Below are positions 1 through 7,676 of a stretch of DNA of 64,000 nucleotides, in pieces. The position numbers and the translations under genes are program-made. How positions within the stretch are numbered: position 1 is the first letter of the stretch; every line of letters begins with the position of its first letter. This stretch comes from JANOAR01 sp031411235 (GTDB lineage: Bacteria > Verrucomicrobiota > Verrucomicrobiia > Verrucomicrobiales > Verrucomicrobiaceae), in NCBI GenBank assembly GCA_031411235.1, contig JANOAR010000253.1, positions 7,834 to 71,833 on the forward strand. The letters are read 5' to 3'. The notes beneath the pieces are model-generated. The model had not been told where the DNA came from and searched no databases. It saw only the letters and a list, made by a program, of their open reading frames with translations.

Positions 1-36
1 CCTAGTGCCCACAGCGGTAGAGATCGCGCCCCATTT

Positions 37-462
37 ATGGCAGACGAAACTACACTTATCCTACTCAAGCCCGATTGCGTGGCTCAGCATCTTTCCGGCG
101 AGGTACTGCGCCGCTTTCAAGCCGAAGGCTTCCGCATCCAAGGCATCAAAATGATGCAGCTCACCGATGAGCTACTGCGCGAACATTATTCGCACATCGC
201 CCATCTTCCTTTCTTCCCCGATGTGGCGAGCTTCATGAAGAGCAAGCCCGTCATCGCTCTCGCTCTCGCGGGTGACGACGTCATCGCTAAGGTTCGCGAT
301 TTGCTCGGCCCCACCGACTCCAAGGCTGCGCCCAAGGGCACCATCCGCGGTGACCACGGCACCGACAAGATGACCAACATCGCCCACGCCAGCGACTCCA
401 CCGAAGCTGCCACGGCTGAGTTGAAGCGCTTCTTCAAAGCCGAAGAACTCTTCGCTCTGTAA
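37..462 (+). CDS. ndk: Nucleoside diphosphate kinase
   Basis: This 141-residue protein transfers the gamma phosphate of ATP to nucleoside diphosphates through a phosphohistidine intermediate, in the cytosol. It opens with the usual TLILLKPD strand, and the active-site histidine is H117 in NIAHASDS, near the typical RGDHGTD segment (residues 104-110). The length matches the family (about 135-150). It appears to be monocistronic: a strong intrinsic terminator begins 20 bases after the stop. The assignment rests on well-known family motifs and is firm. Confidence 0.96.
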   Translation: MADETTLILLKPDCVAQHLSGEVLRRFQAEGFRIQGIKMMQLTDELLREHYSHIAHLPFFPDVASFMKSKPVIALALAGDDVIAKVRDLLGPTDSKAAPKGTIRGDHGTDKMTNIAHASDSTEAATAELKRFFKAEELFAL

Positions 463-482
463 GCGACTCCATTCGCTCGCTC

Positions 483-530
483 AGCGGCAGTCCGCGTGGC
501 CTTGATGGCTGCATGGACTGCCGCTTTTTT
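483..530 (+). terminator. Rho-independent terminator of ndk
   Basis: A perfect 11-bp stem (AGCGGCAGTCC at 483-493 with GGACTGCCGCT at 515-525) is followed directly by a run of T to 530. It ends ndk transcription and separates ndk from the sulfatase. The loop of 21 bases is longer than usual. Confidence 0.85.
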
Positions 531-653
531 ATGCCTTGTGCAGTGTTGGGTCAAATACGCGTGAGGTGTGGCTTCGCTCAGAACTCAAGTTCCAATCGTC
601 CTTCGCGACTCACTGGTACGAACGAATCCCTCTCCTGCGTCGTTTCACGTTTG

Positions 654-2063
654 ATGAAATTTTGCCCGCTTCTAGTCATGTGGATCGCGAGTGCTGCGAT
701 GCCACTCACGGTCGCTTTTGCCCTCCCTGCCAACGTCATCCTCATTGTAAGTGATGACCAGGGTTATCCCGATTTAGGCTGTATGGGCAGTAAACCTTTT
801 ATAACGCCGAACTTGGATCGACTGGCCAAAGAAGGCGTGCGGGCGACGAATTTTTATGTCACATGGCCTGCTTGTACGCCCTCGCGTGGCAGCATTTTGA
901 CGGGGCGTTATCCGCAGCGCAACGGTCTTTACGACATGGTGCGCAATGACTTGGTGAACTATGGCTATCGCTATGATGCTGCGGAATATGCGATCTCGCC
1001 CGAGATGACTCTGGGACTCGATGTGCGGGAGAAAACCATCGGCGACCTGCTCAAACCCGCAGGCTATGCGAGTGGTGTCGTCGGCAAGTGGGACATGGGG
1101 CAGGCGCGTCGCTACCTGCCACTGCAAAGGGGTTTCGACTTTTTCTACGGCCACGGCAACAACGGCATCGACTACTACACCCACGAGCGTTACGGCGTGC
1201 CTTCGTTGTTTCGTGGCAACTTACGCACAGAGGAAGATAAGGGCACCTACATCACCGAGGTGTTCAAACGTGAGTCGCTGCGATTCATTGATGAGCACGC
1301 AGGGTGGAAACCCTTTTTCCTGTACTTGCCCTTCAATGCCCCGCACGGGGCTTCAACATTTGGCGCTGGTACAACGGAGGGTGAGAAGAAAATCGCCGAG
1401 GGCGTACAGGCTCCAGAGAGCTATGTGGCGATGTTTCGGGAAAAGGTGAAGGATGAGAAACTGGCCCGCTACTATGGTGCGGTAGCTTGCATGGATGAGG
1501 CCATCGGTGCGCTGCTGCGACGGCTCGATGAGCACCATATCGCCGATAACACCTTGGTGATATTCCTTTCCGATAATGGCGGCAGCGGTAATGGCGGCAA
1601 TGCCCCTCTGCGCGGTGGCAAATCCACGATGTGGGAGGGTGGACTGCGCGTACCGTTCCTCGCACGCTGGCCTGGAAAGCTGCCCGCAGGCAAGGTCACG
1701 GATGAGTTTCTAACCACGCTGGAATTGCTGCCAACGATCCTGGCCGCATCGGGCGCAAAGGCTGCCAAAGGTGTGCCGCTCGATGGCTTCGATATGCTGC
1801 CCGTGCTGCGTGGAGAAGCAAAGTCCGAGCGCCTAGCCATGTTCTGGCAGCGGCGTGGCGACAAGGCCATGCGCTTCAATCATTGGAAGTGGCTGGAGTC
1901 TGAGAAAGGCCACGGGCTCTTTGATTTGAGCCGCGACATAGGCGAGTCGCTGGACTTGTCGAAAGCTAAGCCCGAAGTACTTCAACTGATGCAAGCTCAG
2001 TTCGCTGCCTGGCGCAAGGCCATGGATGAGACAGAGCCGCGCGGGCCATTTCGCGACTACTGA
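654..2063 (+). CDS. Secreted sulfatase (type I, formylglycine-dependent)
   Basis: This protein of about 469 residues should hydrolyse sulfate esters, probably on sulfated polysaccharide, outside the cytoplasm. The ATG at 654 begins a hydrophobic signal peptide (MKFCPLLVMWIASAAMP). An upstream in-frame ATG at 513 lies inside the ndk terminator and adds an unlikely leader, so it was not used. The metal-binding SDDQGYPD (about residues 33-40) and the sulfatase signature CTPSR (C74) are present. C74 is the residue converted to formylglycine by a maturase, and no maturase is in this window. The body contains the usual GKWDMG and LSDNGG elements. Sulfatases of this kind are very numerous in Planctomycetes and Verrucomicrobia. 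The substrate cannot be read from the sequence. Confidence 0.93.
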   Translation: MKFCPLLVMWIASAAMPLTVAFALPANVILIVSDDQGYPDLGCMGSKPFITPNLDRLAKEGVRATNFYVTWPACTPSRGSILTGRYPQRNGLYDMVRNDLVNYGYRYDAAEYAISPEMTLGLDVREKTIGDLLKPAGYASGVVGKWDMGQARRYLPLQRGFDFFYGHGNNGIDYYTHERYGVPSLFRGNLRTEEDKGTYITEVFKRESLRFIDEHAGWKPFFLYLPFNAPHGASTFGAGTTEGEKKIAEGVQAPESYVAMFREKVKDEKLARYYGAVACMDEAIGALLRRLDEHHIADNTLVIFLSDNGGSGNGGNAPLRGGKSTMWEGGLRVPFLARWPGKLPAGKVTDEFLTTLELLPTILAASGAKAAKGVPLDGFDMLPVLRGEAKSERLAMFWQRRGDKAMRFNHWKWLESEKGHGLFDLSRDIGESLDLSKAKPEVLQLMQAQFAAWRKAMDETEPRGPFRDY

Positions 2064-2101
2064 TGAAGTGAGCACTCACGCAGCGTAGTCAGCGCTGCTG
2101 T

Positions 2102-4891
2102 ATGAAATCTGCCTCGCTCCTTCTCCTCACGTTTCTCATCGCTTGCCAAGCCGCCGCTCAACTCGCGAACCAGCCACCGATGCCGCAATGGCTGGAAGGT
2201 GCGACGACGGTCGAGAAAGCCTTCACTCAAAAAGGTAAGTTGCTCAAAGCCATCCTGCTGGTGGCGGGAGAGGTGCAGGTGCTCATCAATGACCAACGTG
2301 TGGGCGATGTCGCCGCCGCTGCGCAGGCGGTTTCGATGGACGTCACGCAGCACATTCGCGAGGGCGATAACACCGTGCGCCTATTGACGAAAGGCGCTCG
2401 CGTGGCGGCGCTGCTGGAACTCAATGGTGACGTGGCAACCAAGACTTGGCTGGCGACGGATGGCTCGTGGAAAGCCGATGGCGGAGCATTCAAAACACAA
2501 GGGATCGACCCGCAGGCGAATCCCTTCGACTTCAAGAAAACCTTCGACGCCTATAACTCCTGGCAACTCGCCAAGCCGGATGCCCAGAGCCTCGCGACGG
2601 ACCCTGGTAGCTTCACTTTACCCGCAGGATTCAAAGCTGAGCGCGTGCGCTCGGCGACTGCCGAGGAGGGCTCGTGGGTGGCCATGACGTTCGATGCCCA
2701 GGGCCGCATCACCCTGGCGCGCGAGAAGCGCGGCTTGCTGCGGTTTGACCCGAAAACCCAACGCATAGAGGTCATCGAAGACACGCTGCTGGAGTGCCGT
2801 GGGCTGCTCTATTCCGATGGTGTGCTTTTTGCCAATGCCAACAATAGCAAGGGGCTGTATCGACTGCGCGACGCCGATGGCGATGGCCGCTTTGAGGAGG
2901 TGCTGGAGATCATGCACACCGAGGGCGGTGTGGGACATGGGCGCAACCATTTCAAGATGGGGCCTGATGGCTGGCTCTACGTGGTGCATGGCAACAACGT
3001 GCTGCTGCCGAAGAATATCTCGTCGCGCTCGCCACTGCAAAACTATGCCAGTGACCAACTGCTGCCCAACCCGTGGGATGGCAGCATGTTCGATGGCAAT
3101 GTGGAATTGCCGGCGGGTCATCTGCTGCGGGTGAAACCCGATGGCAGCGAGGTGCAGCTCGTGGTCGGTGGCCTGCGCAACGCCCTGGACGTGGCCTTCA
3201 ATAAAGACGGCGAGCTGTTCACCTTCGACGCTGACATGGAGCGCGATGTGGGCGCTGCCTGGTATGTGCCCACGCGTGTCCTGCACCTCGTGCCGGGCGC
3301 GGACTATGGCTGGCGGCGGGGCACGGGGCGGTATCCCGCGTGGTATGCCGACACGCTGCCGAGCGTGGTGGACATAGGCCTGTCCTCGCCCACAGCGGTG
3401 TTCTTTGGTTATGGCGCAAAGTTTCCGACGCCTTTCCAAGACGCTCTTTTTATCTGCGACTGGACGTATGGTCGCATCATCGCGGTGACGTTGAAACCGA
3501 AGGGCGCGAGTTACAGCGGCGAGCAGGAGACGTTCATGACAGGCAGGCCGCTGAACGTCACCGATGGCGGCATCGGGCCGGACGGGGCGCTGTGGTTCAC
3601 CACAGGAGGGCGCGGCACGCAGAGCGGGCTGTATCGAGTGACGTATCACGGCGCACAGGAGATCGCACCCCAGGCTGCCGCCGCGTCGCCCACTCGCGAA
3701 AAACCTGCCCTCGGCAGTGCTGATCCCTTTGCTCGGCAAGCGGCACGACTGGCAGCCGAGGCCCAGGTTGGCGAGTGGCAGGTCGGGCACATCCGCGAGC
3801 ACACTCATGGTGAAGAAGCGCTATCGCGATGGCTTGTCGCCGTGCGCTCGGGCCGCGCAGAGCTACGCGACGCCGCGCTGGAAATGGCCGTGCGCATGGC
3901 GTGGCAAGAGGCTTCCCTAGAGCAGCAGCTCGCCGCGCTGCGCATCATCGGCATCGGTGTCGCCCGAGGTGGCAAGCTGACGGATGCGCTCGCGGTTTTT
4001 GAACCCCGCTTTCCCGCGCAGGATCAGCGTCTCAACTGGGAGCTGAGCAAGCTGCTCATCCACTTGCAGTCGCCCACCCTCATCGCCAAAGCCACCACAC
4101 TACTGAAGACCGCAACGACGAGTGAAGACCTGCTCTTCTACCCCATGCACCTTCGTTATCTCAAGGAAGGCTGGACGCTGGAGCAGCGCCGCATTGTCTT
4201 TGACGCCTTGAACCGCGCCGAGAAAATGAACGGCGCGAGCAGTTACTTCAAAGCCATCGCCGACACACGCAGCGAACTCACCGCAGCGCTATCGCCGATA
4301 GAGGCCACCCAGTTGGCCGCCGTGATTCATCTGCCAAAACCCGTCGCGTTGTTGCCGACGGCGATGCCGGGCCACAGCTTCAAAGAGTGGCAACTCAGCG
4401 ACCTCGCGCCTCGCTTGAACGAAGTAAGCAAAGGCCGCTCGTTTGAAAAAGCGAAGGCCGCGCTGGTGAGTACGCAGTGCGTGTTTTGTCATCGCGTCAG
4501 CGCCGATGCCACACTGCCAGCAGGCATCGTCGGGCCAGACTTGGCGGAGGTATCGAGCCGCTTCAATCGAAGCGATCTGCTCATGCACATCCTGCAACCC
4601 TCAGTGTTCATCGACGAAAAATTCCGCAGCACCATCCTCGATGTGGCGGATGGAAAACAGGTCGTGGGCAGTCTGGAAAGCGAGGACGACGAACGCGTGA
4701 TCTTGAAGCCCAATGCCCTGAGCCCCGAAGTCGTGGAAGTGGCCAAAGCACAGATCAAAAAACGTCAAGTCTCCGCCACCTCGCCCATGCCAGTAGGCCT
4801 GCTCAACACGCTGAAAGCAGAGCAAATTTTCGATCTTCTGGCCTACTTCGAGGCAGGCGGGAAGGCAGAGCACGCGTGTTTTAAGCCGTGA
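2102..4891 (+). CDS. PVC-type haem-binding dehydrogenase (beta-propeller plus cytochrome c domain)
   Basis: This 929-residue exported protein starts with a signal peptide (MKSASLLLLTFLIACQAAAQ). The N-terminal 170 residues look like a lectin or galactose-binding sandwich. Next comes a six-bladed propeller of the membrane-bound dehydrogenase type (from about residue 175, GFKAERVRSA, to about 520), then a helical HEAT-like stretch. The C-terminal domain carries the haem c motif CVFCH (C793 to H797), with a likely distal Met in SPMPVGLL. This architecture is characteristic of Planctomycetes and Verrucomicrobia, where it is thought to oxidise carbohydrates. It lies 38 bases after the sulfatase on the same strand, which suggests joint use on a sulfated glycan (inference). 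Confidence 0.88.
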   Translation: MKSASLLLLTFLIACQAAAQLANQPPMPQWLEGATTVEKAFTQKGKLLKAILLVAGEVQVLINDQRVGDVAAAAQAVSMDVTQHIREGDNTVRLLTKGARVAALLELNGDVATKTWLATDGSWKADGGAFKTQGIDPQANPFDFKKTFDAYNSWQLAKPDAQSLATDPGSFTLPAGFKAERVRSATAEEGSWVAMTFDAQGRITLAREKRGLLRFDPKTQRIEVIEDTLLECRGLLYSDGVLFANANNSKGLYRLRDADGDGRFEEVLEIMHTEGGVGHGRNHFKMGPDGWLYVVHGNNVLLPKNISSRSPLQNYASDQLLPNPWDGSMFDGNVELPAGHLLRVKPDGSEVQLVVGGLRNALDVAFNKDGELFTFDADMERDVGAAWYVPTRVLHLVPGADYGWRRGTGRYPAWYADTLPSVVDIGLSSPTAVFFGYGAKFPTPFQDALFICDWTYGRIIAVTLKPKGASYSGEQETFMTGRPLNVTDGGIGPDGALWFTTGGRGTQSGLYRVTYHGAQEIAPQAAAASPTREKPALGSADPFARQAARLAAEAQVGEWQVGHIREHTHGEEALSRWLVAVRSGRAELRDAALEMAVRMAWQEASLEQQLAALRIIGIGVARGGKLTDALAVFEPRFPAQDQRLNWELSKLLIHLQSPTLIAKATTLLKTATTSEDLLFYPMHLRYLKEGWTLEQRRIVFDALNRAEKMNGASSYFKAIADTRSELTAALSPIEATQLAAVIHLPKPVALLPTAMPGHSFKEWQLSDLAPRLNEVSKGRSFEKAKAALVSTQCVFCHRVSADATLPAGIVGPDLAEVSSRFNRSDLLMHILQPSVFIDEKFRSTILDVADGKQVVGSLESEDDERVILKPNALSPEVVEVAKAQIKKRQVSATSPMPVGLLNTLKAEQIFDLLAYFEAGGKAEHACFKP

Positions 4892-4949
4892 TGATATGGG
4901 GCTAGACAGAGCGCGGAGGTTTCACAAGACTGGCGTGCTAGCAAAGCGA

Positions 4950-5079
4950 GCGGAGAGGGATAAGGGGAGTGCCTTTGGGTGTGCTCTTCGGTAGATGGGC
5001 GGTGGTTTTGAATTCAAGCGCGAAGCCCCTCCCCTTATCCCTTGAACCTTGCCCCTTATCCCTCCTGCAAAGACACCAC
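4950..5079. repeat. Dispersed intergenic repeat, copy 1
   Basis: The gap between the two convergent genes holds an imperfect repeat of TAAGGGG/CCCCTTATCC boxes. CCCTTATCCCTCCTGC recurs at the end of a similar block at 59115-59290, as do GATAAGGGG and a GAATTCAAGCGC-like core. Read on the minus strand both blocks give RDKGRG-type phrases. It appears to be a short interspersed repeat with no coding function. Confidence 0.55.
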
Positions 5080-7374
5080 TTAGCTTTCGCGATTGAGGAC
5101 GAGGCCGCGCATGGCATCGGGGGCGATGAGGGGGCGGAGGAGGTTGAGGGCAGCGCGCACTTGCTCGCTGGTGGCGCGGGTGGCGTCGTGGATGAAGAGG
5201 ACGTCGGTGGCGAGGGGGGCGAGTTGGGCGATGTCGGCGAAGCCTCGAAGGAGGGAGGCTCCGTCGAGGATGATCCAGTCCACTTGGGGCTGGGCGCGGG
5301 CGATCCAGGCGCGGTAGCCTTGGATGAGGTCGCACATTTCATAGCTGGGGAGGTCGTGGGCGGGGAAGAGGAAGAGATTGGACTGGCCGTAGCGGAGGCT
5401 TTCAAGGTCGTCTGTCCAGGAGCTGTAGTTGTCGGCTTGGGGGAACCAGTTCTGGATGCAGGGGGAGGCGGGGTTGCATTCCATGAGGAAGACGCGGTGG
5501 CCGCCGGTGCAGAGGGCGGCGGCGAGGCCGGAGGCGACGAGGCTTTTGCCTTCGCTGGCGTTGGCGCTGGTGAGGAGGACGATGCCGGGGTGCTGGCGGT
5601 TGGCGGCGTGACGGGTGAGGGTGGCGGCGAGCTGGCCGATGGCGTTGCCGCTAGGGGTGGCGCTGGGGTGGAGGAGTTCGCCGAGCTGCATGGCACCGTC
5701 GGCGGACATGAGTTCGGGGATGGTGGCGAGGATGGGGGTCTGCGAGGTGGCGAGGGCGGGGCGCAGGGTGGCGGGGCCGGGCTGGGTGGGTGGGGGCTGG
5801 GCTTGGTAGTTGGGGGTGTCGTTGGGCGCACGCACGGGGGGGCTGGTGCGTTGGCTGTTTTTGACGAGAGGAATGAGGTGGTCGTGGGTGAGGCCGAGAC
5901 CGATGGGGAGGCCGAGGCCGACGAGGCTGAAGGTGAGGAATGAGGTGATGAGGGCAATGGATTTGATGGGGGAGATGGGGACTTCGGGGGGGACAGCGAT
6001 GTCGGAGACGCCGAGGCCTGCGGCTCCGGTGAAGTCGCCGGAGAGGTTGGCTTGTTTCATGCGCAGGAGGACTTGGTTGTAGAGTTCGCGGTCGGAGGTG
6101 GCTTCGTCGCGGAGGAAGGTTTGCTCGATGTGTTTGGAGTCTTCATCGCGGGCGATTTTTAGCTGGTTGAGCATTTCTTCGTACTGGCTGCGGAGGCGGG
6201 CTTCTTCGTTTTCGGCGGTGGCGACGATGGCGAGGACACGGTTGTTTTGCTCGCTGGTGAGGGAGGTTATTTTGCTGGTGGCGGCGATGATTTTGGGGTG
6301 CTTGGGGCCGCAGACTTGGGCGAGGGTGAGGCGCTCGCTTTCGACGATGTCCATGTCTTTGCGCAGGGCGTTGATGCGGGGGTCTTCGGCGACGGCTTTG
6401 ACTTGGGTAATGTCGAGACCCCCTCCTTGAAGGCGATGCAGGAGGTCAAGGTCGATGCGGGCGCGAATGAGGGCGACTTCGGCTTCGGTGACGGCTTTGG
6501 CCATGGTGTCGGCTCGCTCGGTGCTGAGGTCGGTGGCGTTGCTGTCTTTGAGGAGGTTGGTGGCTTTGCGGTAGTCGGTGAGTTTGTTTTGGGCGAGTTC
6601 GAGCTTGGTTCGCAGTTCGTCGCTTTTTTGTTTGAGGTAGGCGGCGGCGGAGCGTTTGCCGGTGACGGCTTCGCTGGCGATGTAGTCGATGTAGTCTTTG
6701 ACGTAATGGTTGGCGAGGCTGGCGGCGAGGTGGGGGTCGTTGTCGCGGACTTGGATGCGGATGATGTGGGAGTCTTTGAGGGGCTCGACGCGTACGGCTT
6801 TTTCGACGAGAGCGGCAAAGAGGTCGCCGGGGACGGCGGCTTTGGGCGGGGTGCTGAGGCCGAGGGCGAGGGTGAGGCGGCCACGGAGGCCGAGTTTGCC
6901 AGCATTGGCGAGGTAGCTTTCGCGTTCTTGGGTGGTGAGCTTGGTGTAGAGGAAGTCGGTGAATTTGCGGGTCTTGAGCTGGGTGCGGTGGTTGTTGATG
7001 AGCATGGGGGCGCTCAGTTCGCTGAGGTGGGTGCCGCCTTTTTCACCGAAGTCGATCATGCCGGTGTTTTCGATGTCGATGAGCATTTTGGACTCGGCTT
7101 CGTAGATTTTGGGGCCGAAGCCAAGGTAGTAGAGGACGGCGGCGGCAAGAGGGATGGCGAGGAGGAGGCCGATGCGTCCGTACCGGCGGAGGTAGCTGAA
7201 GAGGTCGGCGATGCTGATGTCCATTTCCTGCGTGGCTGGGGCAGACGCGGTGGTGTGGCTGGGAATGGGGGCCGAGGGTGGGGTGTAGGCTTGCAGCTCA
7301 CGCGAGGCGGCGAGGCTCTCGGCACGGGCGAGGGCTTGGCGCTGATGGGGGACGATGGCGGTCTGCTCGGGCAT
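5080..7374 (-). CDS. Wzz/Wzc-like polysaccharide co-polymerase with degenerate BY-kinase domain
   Basis: This 764-residue inner-membrane protein probably controls chain length or export of a capsule or exopolysaccharide. Residues 50-110 hold the Wzz entry and first transmembrane segment (IGLLLAIPLAAAVLYYLGF). A long coiled-coil periplasmic part follows, with the proline-rich exit typical of Wzz (VPPEVPISPIKS, about 460-472) and a second membrane segment. The cytoplasmic domain has a Walker A (ASEGKS, 606-611) and a Walker B (WIILDG, D704). The Walker A' is odd: it reads VFLMECNP, with Glu where BY-kinases have Asp, and there is no C-terminal tyrosine cluster (the end is LVLNRES). Autokinase activity is therefore doubtful. 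No glycosyltransferase genes are adjacent in this window. Confidence 0.85.
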   Translation of the reverse strand: MPEQTAIVPHQRQALARAESLAASRELQAYTPPSAPIPSHTTASAPATQEMDISIADLFSYLRRYGRIGLLLAIPLAAAVLYYLGFGPKIYEAESKMLIDIENTGMIDFGEKGGTHLSELSAPMLINNHRTQLKTRKFTDFLYTKLTTQERESYLANAGKLGLRGRLTLALGLSTPPKAAVPGDLFAALVEKAVRVEPLKDSHIIRIQVRDNDPHLAASLANHYVKDYIDYIASEAVTGKRSAAAYLKQKSDELRTKLELAQNKLTDYRKATNLLKDSNATDLSTERADTMAKAVTEAEVALIRARIDLDLLHRLQGGGLDITQVKAVAEDPRINALRKDMDIVESERLTLAQVCGPKHPKIIAATSKITSLTSEQNNRVLAIVATAENEEARLRSQYEEMLNQLKIARDEDSKHIEQTFLRDEATSDRELYNQVLLRMKQANLSGDFTGAAGLGVSDIAVPPEVPISPIKSIALITSFLTFSLVGLGLPIGLGLTHDHLIPLVKNSQRTSPPVRAPNDTPNYQAQPPPTQPGPATLRPALATSQTPILATIPELMSADGAMQLGELLHPSATPSGNAIGQLAATLTRHAANRQHPGIVLLTSANASEGKSLVASGLAAALCTGGHRVFLMECNPASPCIQNWFPQADNYSSWTDDLESLRYGQSNLFLFPAHDLPSYEMCDLIQGYRAWIARAQPQVDWIILDGASLLRGFADIAQLAPLATDVLFIHDATRATSEQVRAALNLLRPLIAPDAMRGLVLNRES

Positions 7375-7676
7375 GGGGTAACTATGAGAAATCTAAAATA
7401 TATTAGTGAGTCTGAAAATGTCATCGCTGGCGAGCTGGGCTCAACCTAAAAAACTGCTGTTGATGATGGCTGGCTGATGGCCTGAAATCAGGGGTTTGCA
7501 TTGTTTCGCGGGGACAAGGTCACGGCACACTTTGGCTTGGGTTGCTTTTTGAGCTTCACCGCGAGGGCATAGCGCCTACGGGCGAACCATTGCGGACAGG
7601 AGAGTGCCCGCGCTCCTGTCGTGCGAGGTGCATAGCGCCCACGCTCCCTTTCAGCAGCGGCATTCGGGCAAGAGGC
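7375..7676. other. Intergenic region between the giant gene and the co-polymerase gene
   Basis: About 300 bases without a convincing ORF. It contains a perfect 8-bp inverted repeat (GACAGGAG at 7595-7602, CTCCTGTC at 7613-7620) 57 bases downstream of the giant gene's stop, without a T tract in either direction, so termination is uncertain. The two phrases CATAGCGCCTACG and CATAGCGCCCACG form a short direct repeat. An AT-rich patch (7391-7405) just upstream of the start at 7374 could be the co-polymerase promoter. Confidence 0.4.

Noticed and set aside
513..653. Extended N-terminus of the sulfatase
   Set aside because: It overlaps the ndk terminator and shifts the signal peptide inward. The ATG at 654 gives a normal signal peptide.
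6247..7449. Plus-strand 400-codon ORF opposite the co-polymerase gene
   Set aside because: It is the reverse of a gene with clear Wzz and P-loop motifs and consists of Gly/Glu/Val runs.
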